Assembly (NCBI GenBank): GCA_002382525.1
Contig: DFYA01000075.1
Location: 1 to 17,472, forward strand
Reading direction: 5' to 3'
DNA: 17,472 nucleotides
Origin: Opitutaceae bacterium UBA4094
GTDB lineage: Bacteria > Verrucomicrobiota > Verrucomicrobiia > Opitutales > Opitutaceae
A program made the translations under genes and the position numbers. The notes beneath the pieces were generated by a model. The model made no database searches. It was given only the letters and a program-made list of their open reading frames with translations, and was not told the DNA's origin. Below, piece after piece: positions 14,215-17,472 of the stretch (within the stretch, counting starts at the first letter, position 1; each line of letters starts with the position of its first letter).

Positions 14215-15510
14215 TTACGGCGTGGTGGGGCGGGGTGCGGGTTTTTTGGGTTCGGGCGGAAGGCTGCGGGAGCCGGTGTGCTGGCCGTTTTCGGCGAAGG
14301 TGGGGATCTGGCCTTGTTCGAGGTTTTTCAGCCAGTTCATGCCTTGGCGGAGGTAAACTTCGGCCGCTTCGTCACCGAGGCGGGCCCGGACTTCGTCGCG
14401 GGTTTTTTGTGCGAGGGCTGCGAGTTCCTCTTTTTTCTGCGCAAAGGTGAGATTGGCGTTGTCGGCGATCTGTTTCGATTCGGCGGACAAGTCGTGGCGC
14501 AGGTTAAACACCTCGGTCGCGGTTTTGGGGGGGAGCGAGAGGCGTTTGGTGGCGGCGGCGAGTTGTTGGTATTCGTGATTCTGGGAGCGAATGTAGTCGG
14601 CGTAGCGTTCGGAACCGAGAGCGGCTTTGATCTGCTCGTTGAGCACTTTCTCGGCTTCGCGGCGTTGTTTCCATTCTTCCGGGGTGTGGGAGACCACGTT
14701 GCCCCAGCCGTCGAGTTGTTGGGTGGATTCGTAGGCCTGCTGGAGGGCGAAAATTTTGCGGTATTCGTCTTCGTTGCCGTCGAAGCGCGTCATTTTCCAC
14801 CGCAGTTGCTGGGCGGTGCGCGACATGCGGAGTTCGTAATCGGCGAGTTCCTGGGGTGTGAGGATGGTGGCGAGGTCGCGTTTCTTTTCCTCTTGGAGAA
14901 AGCGGAGCTTTTCGACGTCGCCGGGGAGTGAGAATCCCTGCATCTCCTGCTGCACCTCGTTGATCAGGTCCTGGTAGTCCTGCTCGATTTCTTGAAAGTC
15001 TTTGCGTTTCGACTCCGGTAGAAAACTGAGGCGCGTGTCGTGCCAACCGTGGTTGGCGGGGGCCGGTCCGAGCACGCGAGTGGACTCGTCGGTCGCCTCG
15101 CGTTGAAGGCGGCGTAACTCGGCGCGTTGTTCGCGAGTCATGGAGCTGCCATGCCACTGGTGTTCGTTTTTCCACCAGGGTTTGTCGAGATCGGGCTTGG
15201 GTTGGAGGGCTTTCATGCGGTCGCTGTAACGAGCCCAGATGGCGGAGCCGACGACCCGGCGGATGGTTTCGTCGGGAAGGCCGGCTTCACGGAGGAGATC
15301 GCGCAGGGCTTCGGGGTTGTCGGCTTTGAGGGCGGCGACGATGTCGGAACGCGTCGCGGTATCGGAGGCGGAACGCGTGGAGGCGGCGTGTAACGAGGAG
15401 GATGACGTCGGGGTGTCGGAAGGCTCGGGGGAGGTGCGCATAGCCGAGATGGTCAACCACGCGACGTTGGCGAGCAGGGAGGCGGCGAGCAGCAGGGGCA
15501 GGAGTTTCAT
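14215..15510 (-). CDS. Membrane-anchored helical protein, paralog 4 of 4 (unknown function)
   Basis: The 431-residue protein has anchor MKLLPLLLAASLLANVAWLT, a Ser/Thr-rich linker to about 55, then the family domain: LRDLLREAGLPDETIR (69-84), PWWKNEHQ (111-118), FLPESKRKDFQEIEQDY (163-179), FLQEEKKRDLATILTPQE (204-221), YELRMSRTAQQLRWKMTRFD (225-244), WKQRREAEKVLNEQI (280-294), KRLSLPPKTATEVFNLR (322-338) and EAAEVYLRQGMNWLKNLEQG (381-400). The tail is Pro-rich. It is closest to paralog 3 and probably arose with it by duplication. The toxin-antitoxin cassette separates it from paralogs 3-2-1, so it may be transcribed independently. A perfect 23-bp palindrome begins 54 bases upstream of its ATG and is a candidate operator. 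The upstream neighbour is the alpha/beta-hydrolase gene on the same strand. Confidence 0.8.
   Translation of the reverse strand: MKLLPLLLAASLLANVAWLTISAMRTSPEPSDTPTSSSSLHAASTRSASDTATRSDIVAALKADNPEALRDLLREAGLPDETIRRVVGSAIWARYSDRMKALQPKPDLDKPWWKNEHQWHGSSMTREQRAELRRLQREATDESTRVLGPAPANHGWHDTRLSFLPESKRKDFQEIEQDYQDLINEVQQEMQGFSLPGDVEKLRFLQEEKKRDLATILTPQELADYELRMSRTAQQLRWKMTRFDGNEDEYRKIFALQQAYESTQQLDGWGNVVSHTPEEWKQRREAEKVLNEQIKAALGSERYADYIRSQNHEYQQLAAATKRLSLPPKTATEVFNLRHDLSAESKQIADNANLTFAQKKEELAALAQKTRDEVRARLGDEAAEVYLRQGMNWLKNLEQGQIPTFAENGQHTGSRSLPPEPKKPAPRPTTP
14227..14256 (+). other. G-tract cluster in the 3' end of paralog 4
   Basis: The plus strand carries G4-C-G4-TGC-G3-TTTTTT-G3-TTC-G3, five tracts with loops of 1 to 6 bases. 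It corresponds to the Pro-rich C-terminal tail of paralog 4 read on the other strand. It parallels the tract at the end of paralog 3, so it may simply be an inherited Pro-rich tail. Confidence 0.35.
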
Positions 15511-15563
15511 GGGAGGGGAGAGAAGAGAGGCGCGTCGGGAACGGGCACGGAGGGCAAAGCGAT

Positions 15564-15586
15564 TTTGTCACTTATTAAGTGACAAA
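15564..15586. promoter_or_regulatory. Perfect 23-bp AT-rich palindrome, candidate operator
   Basis: TTTGTCACTTA (15564-15574), one central T, then TAAGTGACAAA (15576-15586): two 11-base arms with no mismatch. It is far more AT-rich than its surroundings, lies 54-76 bases upstream of the paralog 4 ATG and includes the stop codon of the hydrolase gene (15568-15570). The symmetry and position fit a binding site for a dimeric repressor. It is a poor intrinsic terminator, being AT-rich with no following T run. Confidence 0.6.
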
Positions 15587-16350
15587 TGGGTTTGGGGGTG
15601 CGGTGCAAAAGTGGACGCGGCGGAAGAGGACGGGCAGTCGGCGGGGGCGAAGTGGCCGGTGTGTAGGAAGGTGCGGACGGCGGTGGGGACGGGCCGGCGC
15701 CACATGAGCCACGTGTGGGAATACGGGACGGTCAGGTGCCCGGTTTCGCCGGCGACGTGCGTGCGGGCGACGGAGACTTTGCCGTCGTCGGGGCCAGAGA
15801 TGAGCGCGGAAAACAACGGGTTCAGCGAAACGTTGCCTGCGATGACGCCGACCTCGGTGCCGACGGGCAATGGTCCCAGCGCGCGCGGAACCGAGGCGTC
15901 GTCGGTGCCGAGTTGGAGACCGGCGGGGCCGTTGAGGCGGCGGTAGAGCGACCACGTGCGGAGTCGGTCGACGAGTTCGCTGCCGGCGTTGGGCGGGGCG
16001 AGCATCACCACCCGGCCAAGCGAGGCGGGCGTGCCGTGGTCGTGGAGATATTGGCGCACCAGAATTCCTCCCAGCGAATGGGTGACGATGTGGATGCGCG
16101 CGCCGTCGGTCGACGGTGCGGCGAAGACCGGCCCGAGCGTGGTGTCCGCGAGGGCGCGGATATCGGCGCGCTGCGATGGGTAGGCTAGATTGTGCACCTC
16201 AAAACCGTCGGCGCGCAGATCGCGGGCGAGGCGGGACATCGAGGCGGGTCCGCGTCCTAAACCATGAAGGAGCACCACGGTGTCGGCCGCGCTGGCGGCG
16301 ACCGCAGTCGCGCACAGGCAGCACAGCACACACAGAGGCTTCAGTCGCAT
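15568..16350 (-). CDS. Exported alpha/beta-hydrolase (lipase/esterase-like)
   Basis: The 260-residue protein begins with a signal sequence (MRLKPLCVLCCLCATAVAAS, then AADTVV), predicting export. The mature part opens with VVLLHGLGRGPASM, the oxyanion-hole region of alpha/beta hydrolases. The nucleophile is S92 in the elbow VTHSLGG, followed by MLAPPNAGSELVDRL, a segment typical of PGAP1/lipase-type hydrolases. Likely acid and base residues are D188 or D189 (GPDDGKVSV) and H212 (VPYSHTWLM). It probably cleaves an ester of a lipid or other hydrophobic substrate in the periplasm or outside. The ATG at 16350 was chosen because the signal sequence follows directly; the frame is open for 44 more codons upstream. 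Cysteines at 7, 10, 11 and 13 lie in the signal region; a lipoprotein is possible, but no clean lipobox is seen. Confidence 0.85.
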   Translation of the reverse strand: MRLKPLCVLCCLCATAVAASAADTVVLLHGLGRGPASMSRLARDLRADGFEVHNLAYPSQRADIRALADTTLGPVFAAPSTDGARIHIVTHSLGGILVRQYLHDHGTPASLGRVVMLAPPNAGSELVDRLRTWSLYRRLNGPAGLQLGTDDASVPRALGPLPVGTEVGVIAGNVSLNPLFSALISGPDDGKVSVARTHVAGETGHLTVPYSHTWLMWRRPVPTAVRTFLHTGHFAPADCPSSSAASTFAPHPQTHLSLNK

Positions 16351-16636
16351 GGCGGTGCAGTGAGCCTGATCGGGAGGGAATGTAAACACAGTGCGATCAG
16401 CTAAATCGGAATCGTGGCAAATGGGTTGAACTACTACGGCGTATGCCCATGGCGCATCATGGGGGAATCTCCCATTCCGCATTAGGAGAGTTTTACCGGG
16501 GGCGCGGCTGGATTTTGCGGTGGTTTTGAACTCTGCTCGCCCGCAAATCGCCGTCGTTGGCCCGCGTTGAATTTTGACCCGCTGTCGGCTGTTCGGACCC
16601 GGACCTCAATCACTCGCCAAGCACTCCCCTTTTTTT
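16351..16636. other. Divergent intergenic region with alternative hairpins
   Basis: These 286 bases separate the hydrolase start (minus strand) from the multi-HAMP gene start (plus strand), so promoters for both should lie here. CCCATG (16446-16451) pairs with CATGGG (16458-16463), while ATGGG (16459-16463) can pair instead with CCCAT (16471-16475); the two pairings exclude each other. No convincing -35/-10 pair, riboswitch or small gene was identified. Confidence 0.3.
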
Positions 16637-17472
16637 ATGAAGAAAACCTCCTCTGCTCCCGCCAAAGCTTCCCGTCGCGTGAAATCCGTGTCGCCGCTGC
16701 CGGCCGAGACGACGCCGTCCAAGGCACGCGCGCAAACGAGCACGAGTGCACACGCGGTCGAAAGCACCGCCGAGGTAAGTCCGGAGATGCGCGAGATTCT
16801 GGGCGTGTTGCTCGCGTTTAAAGGCGGCGATTTCTCCGTGCGGTTGCCAAGTGATTGGACGGGCGTTTACGGCAAGATCGCCGATACGCTCAACGACATC
16901 ACCTCGTTGACCGCGAAGCTCGGCGACGAAACGGCGCGCGTGAGCGTGGCGGTGGGCAAAAAAGGTCGGCTGAAACAACGCGTGAATCTCCCCGGCGCGA
17001 CCGGTGGCTGGTCCGACAAAGTCGAATCGATCAACACCCTCATCGACGACCTCGTGTGGCCGACGTCCGAAGTGACGCGCACGATCAGCGCGGTGGCGAA
17101 AGGCGATCTCACGCAGCCGATGGCGCTCGAAGTCGAAGGCCGCGCGCTTGAAGGCGAGTTCCTGCGCAGTGCGCGTATCGTGAATACGATGATCGACCAG
17201 CTCGGCGTGTTCACCTCGGAGGTGACGCGTGTGGCGCGCGAAGTGGGCACCGAGGGTAAACTCGGCGGTCAGGCGCAGGTGACGGGCGTGAGCGGCGTGT
17301 GGCGCGAGTTGACGGAGAGCGTGAACCAGATGGCGGGCAACCTCACGGCGCAGGTGCGCAACATTTCCAAGGTGACCATCGCGGTGGCGAACGGGGACTT
17401 GTCGCGCAAGATCACGGTGGACGTGCGCGGCGAGATTCTGCAGCTGAAGGAAGCCATCAACACGATGGTGGA
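16637..17472 (+). CDS. Multi-HAMP cytoplasmic signalling protein, N-terminal part (probable hybrid histidine kinase)
   Basis: The open frame runs from ATG 16637 off the window after 278 codons. A basic, low-complexity N-terminus (about 1-47, with KKTSSAPAKASRRVK) has no membrane segment. A first unit starts at SPEMREILGVLLAFKGGDFS (about 48-67), followed by at least three HAMP-type repeats: VTRTISAVAKGDLTQPM, FTSEVTRVAREVGTEGKLGG and VTIAVANGDLSRKITVDV, each with the G-D/E-L and E---L---N-M pattern. Tandem HAMP arrays of this kind lead into histidine kinase and receiver domains in Nik1/group III-type kinases, which in fungi sense osmotic stress. The catalytic part is not in the window, so the kinase call is inference from the repeats. 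The ATG follows a C/T-rich tract (CTCCCCTTTTTTT) with no Shine-Dalgarno. Confidence 0.8.
   Translation, partial: MKKTSSAPAKASRRVKSVSPLPAETTPSKARAQTSTSAHAVESTAEVSPEMREILGVLLAFKGGDFSVRLPSDWTGVYGKIADTLNDITSLTAKLGDETARVSVAVGKKGRLKQRVNLPGATGGWSDKVESINTLIDDLVWPTSEVTRTISAVAKGDLTQPMALEVEGRALEGEFLRSARIVNTMIDQLGVFTSEVTRVAREVGTEGKLGGQAQVTGVSGVWRELTESVNQMAGNLTAQVRNISKVTIAVANGDLSRKITVDVRGEILQLKEAINTMV

Noticed and set aside
15564..15586. The AT-rich palindrome as an intrinsic terminator of the hydrolase gene
   Set aside because: The stem is mostly A/T, has a one-base centre and is not followed by a T run; an operator is more consistent.
1..17472. CRISPR arrays, tRNA or rRNA genes, IS elements
   Set aside because: No regularly spaced direct repeats, no cloverleaf-like segments with T-loop signature, and no transposase or terminal inverted repeats were seen.

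Overview
The window is a high-GC, densely coded bacterial chromosome segment. I lean towards Verrucomicrobiota, probably an Opitutaceae-like organism. The reasons are the GC-rich coding style, the almost complete absence of Shine-Dalgarno sequences, the soluble multi-domain sensor kinases and a lineage-restricted-looking family of membrane-anchored helical proteins. This placement is inference, because no rRNA or marker gene is present.

Region 1 (1-4365) is a signalling block. After the last 26 codons of an unidentified gene come a Cys-containing protein resembling the methanogen output domain 1 (MetOD1) family and a soluble triple-PAS histidine kinase, separated by 2 bases. Converging on them are a CheY-like single-domain response regulator and, upstream of it, a receiver protein fused to a decayed NtrC-type AAA+ domain. 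A short REP-like palindrome lies between these two regulators.

Region 2 (4366-7182) holds a tiny predicted membrane peptide, an aldo/keto reductase, a MarC-family membrane protein divergent from it across a G-tract-rich gap, and an RNA 2',3'-cyclic phosphodiesterase (ThpR/LigT). Between ThpR and the next gene is a two-armed REPIN-like inverted repeat. It shares 19 identical bases with the solo element near 3.1 kb.

Region 3 (7183-9531) is a second soluble sensor kinase (PAS-GAF-PAS-HisKA-HATPase) followed by a 348-base gene-free stretch containing a degenerate inverted repeat.

Region 4 (9532-15510) is the most unusual part: four paralogous proteins of about 416-436 residues, all on the minus strand. 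Each has an N-terminal membrane anchor, a low-complexity linker and a long charged helical domain with a shared T-P-[EDQ]-E...Y-E-[LM]-R signature. Three are consecutive (two overlap by ATGA); the fourth is separated from them by a plus-strand toxin-antitoxin cassette. The antitoxin is intact, but the ParE/RelE-like toxin is broken by two -1 frameshifts. A perfect 23-bp AT-rich palindrome lies just upstream of the fourth paralog. I do not recognise the family; it is the best candidate here for an undescribed system, plausibly at the cell envelope.

Region 5 (15568-17472) holds a secreted or anchored alpha/beta-hydrolase (lipase/esterase type) and the start of a large cytoplasmic multi-HAMP sensor kinase or related signalling protein that runs off the window. 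No tRNA, rRNA, CRISPR array, IS element or transposase was found.
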